A DNA stretch of 64,000 nt from an uncultured Prevotellaceae bacterium (GCA_946406035.1 CAMJJG010000002.1:49633-113632), one strand, 5' to 3'; counted from the stretch's first letter, positions 41,781 through 51,741 are shown. Translations and numbers: made by a program. Notes: generated from the letters alone by a model not told the origin.

Positions 41781-43745
41781 TTATCTCCTTTTCTTGCTCT
41801 TGGAGCTTTTGCCTGATGATTTGGATTTGCTCGACTTGCCGGATTTTTTGTTTTTCTCGGCCGCGGCGGCTTGCTTGGCTTCGGCCTTGGTGGGAATCTT
41901 GATTTTCTCACCGGCCTTGATTTTGTTGCCGTTCTCGATACCGTTGGCACGCTCGAGGTCCTTGACCGAAACTCCGGTCTTCTCGGCAATCTTGGTGAGC
42001 GACTCACCCTTCTGCACGGTTACCTCGGAGGGCTGTGCGGGCTTGGATGATTTCTTGTGCCGGCGCTTCTTGGATGAATTGCGAGCCGACTCTTCCTTCT
42101 TGCTGGATTTATAGTTATTGTCGTTGTACTTGGCATTGCGTGAACGCCAGTTGCTGGAGTTGCGTTTTGATGCGGCTTGGCGTGCACTCTGATCGTCAGA
42201 GCGGTTGGTGGATGATTTCGCTGTGGCTGTAGATTGCTTGGAGCTGTTCTCCTTGTCGGCATTGGCGGTATAGGAGCCCTTGTAGGGGGCCTTGTTGGCT
42301 GCCTCTCGCTCGATGTTCTTTACCTCATCGAACTGCGCTTGCTCGTTCTGCTGGTCGGCCATCGCCATTTGCTCGCTAGAAATATCGGTTTGCACATTGT
42401 TATTATCGGCAAAGTCCTCATTGTCGGCGCTTGCGTTATTATAACTGGGGGCTTTTACCTTGAGGTTATCGCCACGGCGAATGCGCTCACTGCTCATGTT
42501 GTTCATCTGCATGAGCTCATTTTTGGTCATATCATACTTGTCGGCAATGCTGGCCAAGGTCTCGCCACGACCCACCTTGTGGTTGATGGTGCGTATCTCG
42601 TTATGGTTGCTCTTGCCCGAGAGGTATTCCTCGGCGGTCATGACTTGTCCTCCAGGTTCGACGACGTCGCGATGGGCATACAGGTCATCCCTGTAACTGT
42701 CGATGCTGTCCAGACTCATGATGAAACTCACCACTTGCTGTGACGGCAGCACGAGTGTGTAGGGGTGATTGTCACCAGGGATAACGTCGGCACGGAATTG
42801 CGGATTGAAGGTGCGGATTGCCTCGATGGGCATATTGATTACCTGAGCGATTTGGGCGAAATGGATGCGGCGGTCAACGGTCACGGTATCGGTGATGAGG
42901 GGCTTGCTGGCGAGCGTTGGGCTGATGTTGTGCTGCTTGTAGTAGGTCATCGCATAATTGGCGGCGATAAAAGCGGGCACATAGCCGCGGGTCTCGCGGG
43001 GCAGGTACTCATAGATATCCCAGAAATCGCCACTCCCGCCGTTGCGGTGCAGGGCTTTGTTGACATTGCCGGGACCGCAGTTATAGGCGGCGATGGCTAG
43101 TGACCAGTCGTTATAGATCTGGTACAGGTTCTTGAGGTACTTGGCGGCCATTGCGCTCGAGCGGTAGGGGTCGCGGCGCTCATCGACCAGTGAGTTGACC
43201 TCAAGCCCCAAGCCCTTGCCGGTGCCTATCATGAATTGCCACAGGCCGGCGGCGCCCACTCTAGAGACGGCGTTCGGGTCGAGGGCGCTCTCGACGATGG
43301 GCAGGTACTTGAGCTCCAACGGTAGCCCTTCCTTCTCAAGCGCTTGCTCAAAGATGGGCATGTAGTACAAGCTCATGCCTAGCATCTCCTCGACCAGCGT
43401 TCGGCAGCGATAGACGTATCGCTCGATGTGCTTGCGCACCACCTGGTTATAGGGCATCTCGATAACCGACGGTATTGCGGCAAGGCGACGGATGTAGGTC
43501 TCCTCGCTCACCTCGCCGTTAGACTTGTTCTCGACCTCGGCATCAAGGACGGTATAATTCTGCAAGTACCAGTTGGTCATGAGCTTGTGCACGTCGGTAT
43601 CAAAACTCTCGGGAAAGACGATGTCATCGTCGGTTATGGAGTTCTTGAGCGTGAGGATGTTGTTTTTGTCACGCGGGGCGGCCAGCAGGGTAATGGATGC
43701 CAGCGCCGTTGCGAGAATTAATGTCAGTAGTCGATGTTTTGTCAT
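41781..43745 (-). CDS. Membrane-bound lytic transglycosylase D-like protein with LysM domains
   Basis: It cleaves peptidoglycan glycan strands in the periplasm, leaving anhydro ends. From ATG 43745 (MTKHRLLTLILATALAS) it has 654 residues: a signal peptide, a SLT catalytic domain with the acid Glu in PIVESALDPNAVS, then GAAGLWQFM, AIAAYNCGPGNV and YVPAFIAANYAM, all MltD marks. A LysM module (VGRGETLASIADKYDMTKNE) follows; a low-complexity Ser/Lys/Asn linker leads to a last LysM (VQKGESLTKIAEKTGVSVKD) and a Lys/Ser tail. It is the last gene of parA-parB-DUF5683-mltD, a common Bacteroidetes order. Confidence 0.9.
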   Translation of the reverse strand: MTKHRLLTLILATALASITLLAAPRDKNNILTLKNSITDDDIVFPESFDTDVHKLMTNWYLQNYTVLDAEVENKSNGEVSEETYIRRLAAIPSVIEMPYNQVVRKHIERYVYRCRTLVEEMLGMSLYYMPIFEQALEKEGLPLELKYLPIVESALDPNAVSRVGAAGLWQFMIGTGKGLGLEVNSLVDERRDPYRSSAMAAKYLKNLYQIYNDWSLAIAAYNCGPGNVNKALHRNGGSGDFWDIYEYLPRETRGYVPAFIAANYAMTYYKQHNISPTLASKPLITDTVTVDRRIHFAQIAQVINMPIEAIRTFNPQFRADVIPGDNHPYTLVLPSQQVVSFIMSLDSIDSYRDDLYAHRDVVEPGGQVMTAEEYLSGKSNHNEIRTINHKVGRGETLASIADKYDMTKNELMQMNNMSSERIRRGDNLKVKAPSYNNASADNEDFADNNNVQTDISSEQMAMADQQNEQAQFDEVKNIEREAANKAPYKGSYTANADKENSSKQSTATAKSSTNRSDDQSARQAASKRNSSNWRSRNAKYNDNNYKSSKKEESARNSSKKRRHKKSSKPAQPSEVTVQKGESLTKIAEKTGVSVKDLERANGIENGNKIKAGEKIKIPTKAEAKQAAAAEKNKKSGKSSKSKSSGKSSKSKKRR

Positions 43746-43771
43746 ATTGTCATGTCGTTTTTTTTCGATGT

Positions 43772-44608
43772 TCAGAAATTGATGGCACACTGGATTCCCA
43801 GCGAGGGTAAGCGCGCGGGCGTGTAGCTGTTGTCGATGGCGGTGGGGGAGACATCCAGCGACAGGTCAGGCGAGATGTCAAAGTGGGCCAACGAGGCGTC
43901 CACATAGGCATCCACGATATTGATCAAGTACACGCCCACCATAGCGATGACGCATATCTCGCGATATCGCCGGTAGTAGTCGCGTTTATTCTTCATGATC
44001 TTTTGCAGCCAGGCCTTGTCCAGGTCACTCTCCTCGATCGTCGGCGGGAAGAAATCCATATAGCTGCGGGTGTCGGGATCATCGTCCATGACGTCGCGAT
44101 AGGCCTTGGAGTAATCCTTGTACATGCGGTTATTCCACGACGCGCCATAACTTAGTCCCACAAATGCTCCCACGACGATGGGCAGTTTCCAGTAGCGGCG
44201 GTTGTAAATCTGTCCCAAGCCAGGGCACAGGGCCGACATCCACAATGCCCGCTGTGGATCGGGATTAAAAGTGCGCACCTTGCCTAGGGTGGGCGACGCG
44301 GTACTGTCCATAAGAATCTCCACACCCTCAATTCCCTTGATGGAGTCGATGGAAGCGAAGGTGATGGTATCGCCCGATGCGTTAACCACGCGCACCGCGC
44401 TGTTTTGTCCTGCTACAGTGGTGTCGGCCACTGTCACGGCACGGCGCACATGATGGTTGGCTGCGGGGACCTTGACCGATACCGTAGTGTCACTGACCGT
44501 GCCGGCCAGTATATCTTGAGCGACGCTGCTTCCATGCCAGCACAGGCACAGTAGCAGCGCGCAAGCGAGCCGTTGCCATGTCAAGCGATATGTGATCGAC
44601 TGTTGCAC
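43772..44608 (-). CDS. DUF5683 envelope protein
   Basis: A 278-residue exported protein (signal peptide ending near GSSVAQ). The conserved centre, WMSALCPGLGQIYNRRYWKLP, is the DUF5683 hallmark, and a late hydrophobic segment (ICVIAMVGVYLINIVDAYVDA) could span the membrane. The family is almost restricted to Bacteroidetes and regularly sits between parB and a lytic transglycosylase, hinting at a link between chromosome segregation and cell-wall work. It starts 17 bases after parB and ends 26 before the transglycosylase. The role is unknown. Confidence 0.85.
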   Translation of the reverse strand: MQQSITYRLTWQRLACALLLCLCWHGSSVAQDILAGTVSDTTVSVKVPAANHHVRRAVTVADTTVAGQNSAVRVVNASGDTITFASIDSIKGIEGVEILMDSTASPTLGKVRTFNPDPQRALWMSALCPGLGQIYNRRYWKLPIVVGAFVGLSYGASWNNRMYKDYSKAYRDVMDDDPDTRSYMDFFPPTIEESDLDKAWLQKIMKNKRDYYRRYREICVIAMVGVYLINIVDAYVDASLAHFDISPDLSLDVSPTAIDNSYTPARLPSLGIQCAINF

Positions 44609-44625
44609 CGTGTATATTTTTTCTA

Positions 44626-45504
44626 CTAGGCTTCCTTCAGATGATCAAAGATGCGTATGATTTTCTCAAGCTGCTCCTCGTTGGTAAAGGGGAATGTGAT
44701 TTTTCCCTTTCCCGACTGGTCACAAGAGAACTTCACGGGCACGCCAAAAGTCGAAGCCAAATGCTTCTGCAGAATCTGGTAATCATTCACATTGACCGTC
44801 CTAGCGCCCAAACCTGCCGCTTCATGCTCGCTAGCTGCCTGCTGCATCTGCTTGGCACGCTGCTCCACCTGGCGAACGGACAGCCCCTTCTTGATGGTTT
44901 CATTATATAGCCTCAACTGCAGCTTGGGGTCATCGAGCGACAACAGGGCGCGGGCATGCCCCATGTCCAGGGCATGGTCGTGCAGGCCTAGCTGAACCTC
45001 GGCGGGCAATTTGAGCAGTCGCAGGAAGTTGGCGATGGTGGCGCGTTTCTTGCCGATGCGCTCGCTCAACCGCTCCTGAGTGAGGTGATACTGGTCAATC
45101 AGTTTGCGAAAGGTGAGTGCGATCTCGATGGCGTTGAGGTCCTCGCGCTGGATGTTCTCGATAAGAGCCATCTCGGTCACTTCGCTGTCGTTGGCCGTGC
45201 GGATGTAGGCCGGCACAGTATCCAGACCCGCCAACAGCGAGGCGCGATAACGGCGCTCGCCCGAGATGATCTGATACTCGTTCTCGCCCATGCTGCGCAG
45301 CGTCAATGGCTGAATGATGCCCAGCTCACGGATGCTGCTTGCTAACTCCTCGAGAGCGTCCTCATCAAAGTTCTGGCGGGGTTGGTCGGGGTTGGGAGTA
45401 ATCTGGCTGATGGGTATTTCGTTGATAGCCGATGATCCACCCGTCTGGATGTTATCCATCGAGATGAGCGAGTCTAGGCCTTTGCCCAATGCACTGCGTT
45501 TCAT
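44626..45504 (-). CDS. parB: Chromosome-partitioning protein ParB
   Basis: It binds parS sites, spreads along DNA as a CTP-dependent clamp and helps move the origin. From ATG 45504 (MKRSALGKGLDSLIS) it has 292 residues; the family's ALGKGLDSL start supports this over the ATG at 45561. ISGERRYRASLLAG is the arginine-rich CTP-binding box, ENIQREDLNAIE the following motif, and LSERIGKKRATIANFLRLL the helix-turn-helix. The C-terminal dimer domain ends the protein. It starts 34 bases after parA. Confidence 0.95.
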   Translation of the reverse strand: MKRSALGKGLDSLISMDNIQTGGSSAINEIPISQITPNPDQPRQNFDEDALEELASSIRELGIIQPLTLRSMGENEYQIISGERRYRASLLAGLDTVPAYIRTANDSEVTEMALIENIQREDLNAIEIALTFRKLIDQYHLTQERLSERIGKKRATIANFLRLLKLPAEVQLGLHDHALDMGHARALLSLDDPKLQLRLYNETIKKGLSVRQVEQRAKQMQQAASEHEAAGLGARTVNVNDYQILQKHLASTFGVPVKFSCDQSGKGKITFPFTNEEQLEKIIRIFDHLKEA

Positions 45505-45538
45505 ATTCTTGTTGTTATTGATAGTTACTGACTGGTTG

Positions 45539-46309
45539 TTATTTCTTCTTGCTGCGGTCAATTATTTCCTGGGCAAGCTGGATGTGGCTGATGGAGCCAC
45601 GGCAAGTCGGGTCATACAGGATGACCGGCAGGCCATGGCTAGGAGCCTCGCTGATGCGGATATTGCGTGGAATCACCGTGTTGAACACCATCTCGCCGAA
45701 GTGGCCCTTGAGTTCTTCAAAAATCTCATTGGCAAGTCTCAAGCGGGCGTCATACATGGTGAGCAGGAAGCCCTCGATGCGCAGGGCGGCATTCAGTTTA
45801 CCCTTGATGATGCGTATCGTATTAAGCAACTTGCTGATACCCTCCAGGGCAAAATACTCGGCCTGGACGGGAATGATGACGCTGTCGGCAGCGGTGAGAG
45901 CGTTAACGGTAATCAGTCCCAATGAGGGGCTGCAATCGATGATGATGAAGTCATAATTGTCCTGGACCGTGGCAATGGCCTCCTTGAGCACGCGTTCACG
46001 ACCATTCTTCTCGACAAGTTCCAACTCGGCACCGACCAGATCGATGCGCGATCCCAGCAACTGCAAGCCATCCACACAAGTGTCTACCGTGGCACTGTGC
46101 ATGGGGTAATCATCGACCAGACACTCATAGATGGTCGAGGACATGTCCTTGGGCTCGATGCCCAGTCCCGACGTGGCGTTGGCCTGGGGGTCGGCGTCGA
46201 TGAGCAGCACCCGCTGTCCACTGGTGGCTAGTGCCGCCGACAGGTTGATTGAGGTGGTCGTTTTGCCCACCCCGCCCTTTTGATTGGCTATCGCTATTAT
46301 CTTTCCCAT
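45539..46309 (-). CDS. parA: Chromosome-partitioning ATPase ParA/Soj
   Basis: A 256-residue deviant-Walker ATPase that forms the gradient along which ParB-bound origins move. KGGVGKTT (11-18) is the deviant Walker A with the signature lysine; LLIDADPQANAT and FIIIDCSPSLG are the A' and B motifs. The short form without an N-terminal helix-turn-helix is typical for chromosomal Soj-like proteins. It is the first gene of its operon. A weak -7-like box (TTTCTTTG, 46345-46352) lies upstream. Confidence 0.96.
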   Translation of the reverse strand: MGKIIAIANQKGGVGKTTTSINLSAALATSGQRVLLIDADPQANATSGLGIEPKDMSSTIYECLVDDYPMHSATVDTCVDGLQLLGSRIDLVGAELELVEKNGRERVLKEAIATVQDNYDFIIIDCSPSLGLITVNALTAADSVIIPVQAEYFALEGISKLLNTIRIIKGKLNAALRIEGFLLTMYDARLRLANEIFEELKGHFGEMVFNTVIPRNIRISEAPSHGLPVILYDPTCRGSISHIQLAQEIIDRSKKK

Positions 46310-46710
46310 TGATTGGTGTAATTATCGAAATTGTTTCACGGGTGCAAAGAAACATTTTTTTAGTCAAAAAACCGCTAAAAACTCCGTTAAAATGGATGAA
46401 TTGTTCAAAACTAACGCTAATTGTTGATAACTCGTGGAACAGTCTCTATTTGGCCAATCCGGCCCAACAGAAGCAGGCCCAAGTGCTGACAGCTGAGAGG
46501 AAAAGTGACCGCATCGTCTCGACGCAGTCACCAATTGTAAACCTTAAAACATCTTTTCCAACGGATCTCAATAAATACGAAAAATAATATGATCCGCAAA
46601 AAACAATAGTTTTTTCCCTTAATATAGGTAGTACAAAAGTAATACTTTTTTGATGATTAACATTCCAATTGAATATAAAACTGTTTCAAATTGCAACATT
46701 TAACCTTTGT
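46310..46710. other. Long gap between parA and the first M6 peptidase
   Basis: It holds the weak parA promoter and a GC-richer patch (46435-46560) that stays open in the plus frame 46249-46587 but has no recognised product. One DnaA-box-like TGTTGATAA (46422-46430) is present. No parS palindrome or origin structure is evident. Confidence 0.3.
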
Positions 46711-46744
46711 TTTGACTGAAATGCGGAAAAAAACTGTAAATTTG
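46711..46744 (+). promoter_or_regulatory. Promoter for the M6 peptidase pair
   Basis: TTTG (46711-46714), 22 bases, TAAATTTG (46737-46744). The leader to 46859 is about 110 bases, longer than for other genes here. Confidence 0.55.
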
Positions 46745-46858
46745 CAGGCTTTTTTTTATGAATGCGTTTTCAGGAGGAGAGCAAGAAGCATGTTTCTGAC
46801 TCATCTTGGCATCGGTTTAGATTAACAAAAAACTTAAAACTAAAACATAAACAAGTAA

Positions 46859-49081
46859 ATGAAAAAATTCTTCCTTTTCATTGCGATGTTGGCAGCAATG
46901 GCCAACATGCAATCGTTAGCCAACCCAGCTATTCGAGGCTCGGTTCCAATGCCTCAGCCTGATGGCACCATGGTATCAATCTGTCTCGTGGGAGACGAGT
47001 TCTATCACTTTAATACTACCGCCGACGGTTACACCGTGATGCGCAACGAGGCCGGCGCCTTTGTGTATGCCCAGCGCGAAGGCAGGAACCTGGTTCCTAC
47101 CCAGGTGATTGCCCACAACGAGGGTCAACGTAGTGCCGCCGAGCTCGCCCTGCTCGCGACAACTCCCAAGCGTTTGGTCGATGAACTGTCGGTAGAAGAG
47201 GCCAACGTCAGACGTGTCAAGCGTAATGTGGATCTCTCGAATTTTGATCTTGAGAACTTCCGCGGTCTCGTAATCCTTATTGATTTTGCGGACAAGAAGT
47301 TTGCCACCGAGGATCCCCAGGCATTTTATACCGAGATGTTCAGTGCCGAGAATTTCACGGGTTTCCATGATCCCATTACCGACCGCGACGTGAGCTGCCT
47401 GGGCAGCGTGCGCGACTACTTCAACGAGCAGTCCAACGGAGCCTTCAAGCCGCCCTTTGACGTCTATGGCCCCTACACGTCGACCAGAAAGGCCAGTGAA
47501 TGTGACAACTACTCCCAGTCGATATTCTCCTCGGCGTTGAAAAAGGCCAATGCCGACGTTGACTTCAGCCGCTATGACAACAACGGCGACGGCAGGGTGG
47601 ACATGGTCTATTTCCTGGTCGCCGGTTACTCGGCAGCATCCAACGGCTCAGAGACGGGCTACCTGTGGCCCCATGCGTCTAATCTGTACTACTATGCCAT
47701 TGTCTACGATGGCAAGAGGATGGACCGCTATGCCAGCTCGACCGAGCTGTATGGTTGGGAGAATACCCCCTCGACTGTAACGGTTGAGGGAATTGGCACC
47801 GTGGCCCACGAGTTCAGCCACGTGCTGGGCTTGCCCGACTTCTATGACACCGATTACGGTAGCAGCGGCGGTGAGAGCCATCATCCTGGAGGTTGGGACG
47901 TGATGGCAGGAGGCGGCGACTACAACTATGGTCGCACGCCCGCTGGCTACACGCTGTATGAGCGCTATGCCCTGGGATGGGCTCACCCCAAGACCATTAC
48001 CCAGTCCGGTAACTACGCGATGGAGGCCGTAAACGTGTCTAATGACGGCTACATCCTGCGTTCTCCCGTGAGCAACGAGTTCTTCACTATCGAGAACAGG
48101 CAGCGCACCCGCTGGGATGCCTACATCCCCGGCCACGGCATGATTGTCACTCGTGTTGACAGCACCAACCTGGGCGTGTGGAGCAACAACAAGGTAAACT
48201 GCAATCCCAGCCACAACTATTTTGAGATGCTGCGTGCCGGCAACACATCAAGTGGCGACAATGCCAGTGACGCATTTCCCGGCACAATGGGCATCCCCAT
48301 GATCACCAACGAGAGCCTGCCTAACCTCAGAACCTGGGATGGTTCGGCTAACAGCTTCAATATCGTTGACATCAACGAGAAGGACGGCATCATCAGCTTC
48401 AAGGTGGTCGATAACAACTCGCAGCTGAAGCTTGTCGAGGACTTTGAGGGCATGACAGCCAACGGCAGCACCACCGACCAGAACGTAGAGGGCAAGTTTG
48501 CCAACTGGTCGTTCAACAAGGCTGGTGTGCGTTCTCCTGGAGAAGGCAAGGCCGATGGCACCAACAGCGTGATGATGAAACTCCCGAGCCAGTTCTATAC
48601 AGTCACCCCCATTAATTACAATACCAACATGGCCACGTTGACGATTTTCAATACGGGAGCATACGTCGCCAAGTACTCACTCGATTATTCTACCGATGGC
48701 GGAGAGACCTGGACCAGGGCCTTGACAAGCGCCGGTAACGCGTCGGTTGACGTTCCCGCAAGGACCAGCTCTATCGGCTACTGGCCGTTGAAGATCAGCA
48801 GCAAGAAGTCGGCATTGTACCGCATTTCCCAGGTGGGTGGCAACAAGAACGCCTCGACCTATGTTGACAACTTCACGCTCTACGATACCGAGAATGTCGA
48901 TTACTTGTTTGGCGATGTGAACGGCGACGGCGAGGTGAACATTATGGACATCAATGCGATCATCAACATCATCCTGGGAGGAAATGTGGATGACGACACA
49001 AGGGCTAGAGCCGACCTGACAGCTGACGGTGAGGTGACCATCAGCGACATCAACGTCCTTGTCTCTATCCTGATCCAGTAG
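46859..49081 (+). CDS. Secreted M6-family metallopeptidase with C-terminal dockerin-like repeats
   Basis: A 740-residue exported zinc peptidase (immune-inhibitor-A family). Signal peptide MKKFFLFIAMLAAMANMQSL; a propeptide-like region (DEFYHFNTTADGYTV); the catalytic domain has HEFSHVLGLPDFYD, with zinc ligands in HExxH at 317-321 and the Met-turn-like WDVMAGGG. After a jelly-roll-like domain, residues 686-740 form two calcium-binding dockerin-type units (DVNGDGEVNIMDINAIINI; LTADGEVTISDINVLVSIL). It probably degrades extracellular protein. A similar peptidase follows after 65 bases. Confidence 0.9.
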   Translation: MKKFFLFIAMLAAMANMQSLANPAIRGSVPMPQPDGTMVSICLVGDEFYHFNTTADGYTVMRNEAGAFVYAQREGRNLVPTQVIAHNEGQRSAAELALLATTPKRLVDELSVEEANVRRVKRNVDLSNFDLENFRGLVILIDFADKKFATEDPQAFYTEMFSAENFTGFHDPITDRDVSCLGSVRDYFNEQSNGAFKPPFDVYGPYTSTRKASECDNYSQSIFSSALKKANADVDFSRYDNNGDGRVDMVYFLVAGYSAASNGSETGYLWPHASNLYYYAIVYDGKRMDRYASSTELYGWENTPSTVTVEGIGTVAHEFSHVLGLPDFYDTDYGSSGGESHHPGGWDVMAGGGDYNYGRTPAGYTLYERYALGWAHPKTITQSGNYAMEAVNVSNDGYILRSPVSNEFFTIENRQRTRWDAYIPGHGMIVTRVDSTNLGVWSNNKVNCNPSHNYFEMLRAGNTSSGDNASDAFPGTMGIPMITNESLPNLRTWDGSANSFNIVDINEKDGIISFKVVDNNSQLKLVEDFEGMTANGSTTDQNVEGKFANWSFNKAGVRSPGEGKADGTNSVMMKLPSQFYTVTPINYNTNMATLTIFNTGAYVAKYSLDYSTDGGETWTRALTSAGNASVDVPARTSSIGYWPLKISSKKSALYRISQVGGNKNASTYVDNFTLYDTENVDYLFGDVNGDGEVNIMDINAIINIILGGNVDDDTRARADLTADGEVTISDINVLVSILIQ

Positions 49082-49146
49082 CGTCGAGCCAATAGAGAGA
49101 GTAAAAAAGATTGTACAATGTCAATGAAATATTATAACGTAAAGCT

Positions 49147-51363
49147 ATGAAGAAAAGTGTAATGCTATTGATTATGGGATTGCTGTGCCTGAACATGCTG
49201 GCAATCCCTGCCGATCCCACACCCATGAGGGTGACCCAACCCGACGGTTCGACGATAACCGTTGCGCTGCATGGTGACGAGTTTTTCCACTTCACAACCA
49301 CTCTTGACGGCTACACAGTCGTCAAGAATGGTGCTGGATACTACACCTATGCCCAACTCGACGGCGACCGCATTGTCGCCAGCGACCGCATCGCTCGTGA
49401 CATGTCACAGCGCAGCGCAGCCGACATGGCTGCACTGGCCTCCATTCCCAAGCGCCTGACCAGTCGGTCGATGTCGCAGTCGGCCACCCAGATGGTCAAT
49501 CGTCGCAATAGCGCTATGCGTCGTGTGGGTGCCGACGGAGAGATGGACTATGACAACTTTCGTGGCCTGATTATTCTCATCAACTATACCGACAAGAAAT
49601 TCTCGATGAGCAATCCCGGCAGCTTCTATGACGACATGGTTAATACCCATGACTACAGGGGCTACACGCTGAACGGCCGCCACGTTAGCATGACCGGTAG
49701 CGTTCGCGACTATTTCTACGACAACTCGGCTCATGTTTTCGACCCGGTGTTTGACGTTGTTGGCCCTGTTGACGTGAACTATGAGTGCACGGCTCCTAAG
49801 GGCAGTTCGGCAGCCGATGGCGTGTTTAATGCCGCTCTGAATGCTGTTGATCCCATTGTGGACTTCAGTGACTATGACAGCGACGGCGATGGCTATGTGG
49901 ACATGGTGTTCTTTTTGGTAGCAGGTTACTCGGCCAACTATAGTGGCAATAACGATTCCTACCTGTGGCCTCACATGTTCTACCTGTACTATTCGCCCTG
50001 GCGCGACGGCGTGGGATTCGGCCTGTATGCCTGCTCGACCGAGATTGCCGGCTGGGAGAACTACTACTCTGACGTGAACGGCATCGGTACCTTCTGCCAC
50101 GAGTTTGGACATGTGCTGGGACTTCCCGACCTATATGACACCGACTATAGCGGCACTGGCGGTGAGAGCCGCAATCCCGGACAATGGTCGATCATGGCAG
50201 GCGGCAGCGGCAACAACTTTGGCCGCGATCCCGTGGGATACAGCTTGTATGAGCGATACGCCCTGGGATTTACCTATCCCGAGCTGATTGATCACAACGG
50301 ACAATATCAATTGGAGGCACTTGACGAGAGTAACCGGGGCTTGAGGCTGAACACGCCCAATGCTGCCGAGTACTTCTTGATCGAGAACCGCCAGGCCGGC
50401 AAGTGGGACCACAACCTGCCCGGTCACGGCATGATGGTTGCCCGCGTTGACTCGGTCAACCCGCAGATCTGGTTGCGCAACGAGGTGAACTGCAACCCCA
50501 ACCACATGTACTATGAGTTGTTGCGGGCCAGCTACAAGGGCGAGGACAGCTCCTATGACCCGTTCCCTGGTAGCGGCGGTGTGACCACGATTACCAATTT
50601 CACCAACCCGAGCCTGAAGACCTGGGACGGCAGCTTCAACGAGTACATGATCAACAATATCGTTGAGCGTAGCAATGTCATCACGTTTAACGTCGAATCT
50701 GACCAGACCATGCAGAGCGTCATTGAGGACTTTGAGTCGATGCCGACCACAACCGACGCCAATGCCAAGGGCGTTGATGGTCTGTACTGCAAGTGGGACT
50801 TTGTGAAATGCGCCATCGAGAGCTATACCAACAAGAATGGCAATCAGGACCAAGGCGTTGCCATGAAGAAGCCAAGCCAGGTGACCTCATCGGCCCCGTT
50901 GACCATTAAGCCCTACATGATCAACTTCTCGGTTTACAATCCCACCTCACTGAATGCCACCATCAAGATGTCCTACTCGCTTGATAAGGGCCAATCGTGG
51001 TTTGCGCCTGCCGGTGGCACCATCATCGTCGAGAGCATGCAGCAAGCGTCGGCATCGGTCAACCTGCCTACCGAGGCTCCCATCATGCTGCGCTTTAATC
51101 AGACGAACGGTCATAGCAAGCATAGCTGCTACCTCGATGACGTGAAGCTGTATTACAGCGAGGAATGGGAGATCGTCGAGGTGATTGGTGACGTGAATGG
51201 CGATGGCGAGGTGAGCATTACCGATATCAATACTTCTATCGAGATTATCCTGGGTAGTATCACCGATGGAGCCATGGTCGAGCGTGCCGACATCAATGGT
51301 GATGGCGAGGTAAGCATTTCCGACATCAACGCATTGTTGAATATTATCCTCACGGCCAACTAA
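49147..51363 (+). CDS. Second M6-family metallopeptidase with dockerin-like repeats
   Basis: A 738-residue paralogue of the gene before it, with the same order: signal peptide (MKKSVMLLIMGLLCLNMLA), a DEFFHFTTTLDGYTV pro-region, HEFGHVLGLPDLYD with HExxH at 318-322, WSIMAGGS, a jelly-roll-like part and C-terminal dockerin-type units from residue 682 (DVNGDGEVSITDINTSIEI; DINGDGEVSISDINALLNI). The shared design and short 65-base spacing show a tandem duplication, now clearly diverged. Probably co-transcribed with the first copy. Confidence 0.9.
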   Translation: MKKSVMLLIMGLLCLNMLAIPADPTPMRVTQPDGSTITVALHGDEFFHFTTTLDGYTVVKNGAGYYTYAQLDGDRIVASDRIARDMSQRSAADMAALASIPKRLTSRSMSQSATQMVNRRNSAMRRVGADGEMDYDNFRGLIILINYTDKKFSMSNPGSFYDDMVNTHDYRGYTLNGRHVSMTGSVRDYFYDNSAHVFDPVFDVVGPVDVNYECTAPKGSSAADGVFNAALNAVDPIVDFSDYDSDGDGYVDMVFFLVAGYSANYSGNNDSYLWPHMFYLYYSPWRDGVGFGLYACSTEIAGWENYYSDVNGIGTFCHEFGHVLGLPDLYDTDYSGTGGESRNPGQWSIMAGGSGNNFGRDPVGYSLYERYALGFTYPELIDHNGQYQLEALDESNRGLRLNTPNAAEYFLIENRQAGKWDHNLPGHGMMVARVDSVNPQIWLRNEVNCNPNHMYYELLRASYKGEDSSYDPFPGSGGVTTITNFTNPSLKTWDGSFNEYMINNIVERSNVITFNVESDQTMQSVIEDFESMPTTTDANAKGVDGLYCKWDFVKCAIESYTNKNGNQDQGVAMKKPSQVTSSAPLTIKPYMINFSVYNPTSLNATIKMSYSLDKGQSWFAPAGGTIIVESMQQASASVNLPTEAPIMLRFNQTNGHSKHSCYLDDVKLYYSEEWEIVEVIGDVNGDGEVSITDINTSIEIILGSITDGAMVERADINGDGEVSISDINALLNIILTAN

Positions 51364-51478
51364 CTGCCTAATTAATAGTAGAATTCAAACAATGGGAGTC
51401 CTCGACGCGGATTCCCATTATTTGAATAATACCTACCGAAAACAGTTAACTAATAATAACAATTTTTTGCAAAATAAA

Positions 51479-51510
51479 TTTGCGGGGGTGGAAAAACTGG
51501 CGTACCTTTG
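51479..51510 (+). promoter_or_regulatory. Complete promoter in an intergenic region, no CDS directly after it
   Basis: TTTG (51479-51482), 20 bases, TACCTTTG (51503-51510). The nearest gene starts at 51802 and has its own -7 box, so this promoter seems to serve the short transcript described next. Confidence 0.6.
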
Positions 51511-51513
51511 CAG

Positions 51514-51585
51514 CAAAGTTGGAAATATTAATACTATTCATCCTAAATAAGCACCGCGTTGTGAAACGGGGTGTTTATTTTGTAT
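51514..51585 (+). ncRNA. Candidate small RNA or attenuated leader
   Basis: The promoter at 51479-51510 is followed within about 35 bases by a hairpin: AAATAAGCACC (51545-51555) pairs with GGTGTTTATTT (51570-51580) and runs into TTTTGT. A transcript of about 70 bases would end there. It could be an independent small RNA or an attenuator for the polyferredoxin operon, which begins about 215 bases on. No known RNA family is recognised. The rest of the gap 51364-51801 shows no gene. Confidence 0.4.
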
Positions 51586-51741
51586 CTGTGTCTGGTAAAA
51601 GTGAAAACACATTTTTTCTCCTTGCAAAACACGAGTGTGGACAACAAGGAACATGGTAGATAGTGGACTGTCGGAGTGCTTGTCAAGCGGTAGCGGTGTT
51701 TTTTTAGGGGCTGGTGGGATGGAATTTTAGAAAAAAACTGT

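Noticed and set aside
46333..46350. Possible parS site in front of parA (TGTTTCACG half-site)
   Set aside because: Only the left half matches the usual palindrome; the right half is GGTGCAAAG and adds an extra base.
46422..46430. DnaA-box-like TGTTGATAA near parA, and TTATCCACA at 16899
   Set aside because: Single boxes without clusters, an AT-rich unwinding region or a dnaA gene do not make an origin.
46859..51363. Cellulosome components because of the dockerin units
   Set aside because: No cohesin or scaffoldin is in the window, and such repeats are common on Bacteroidales secreted proteins.
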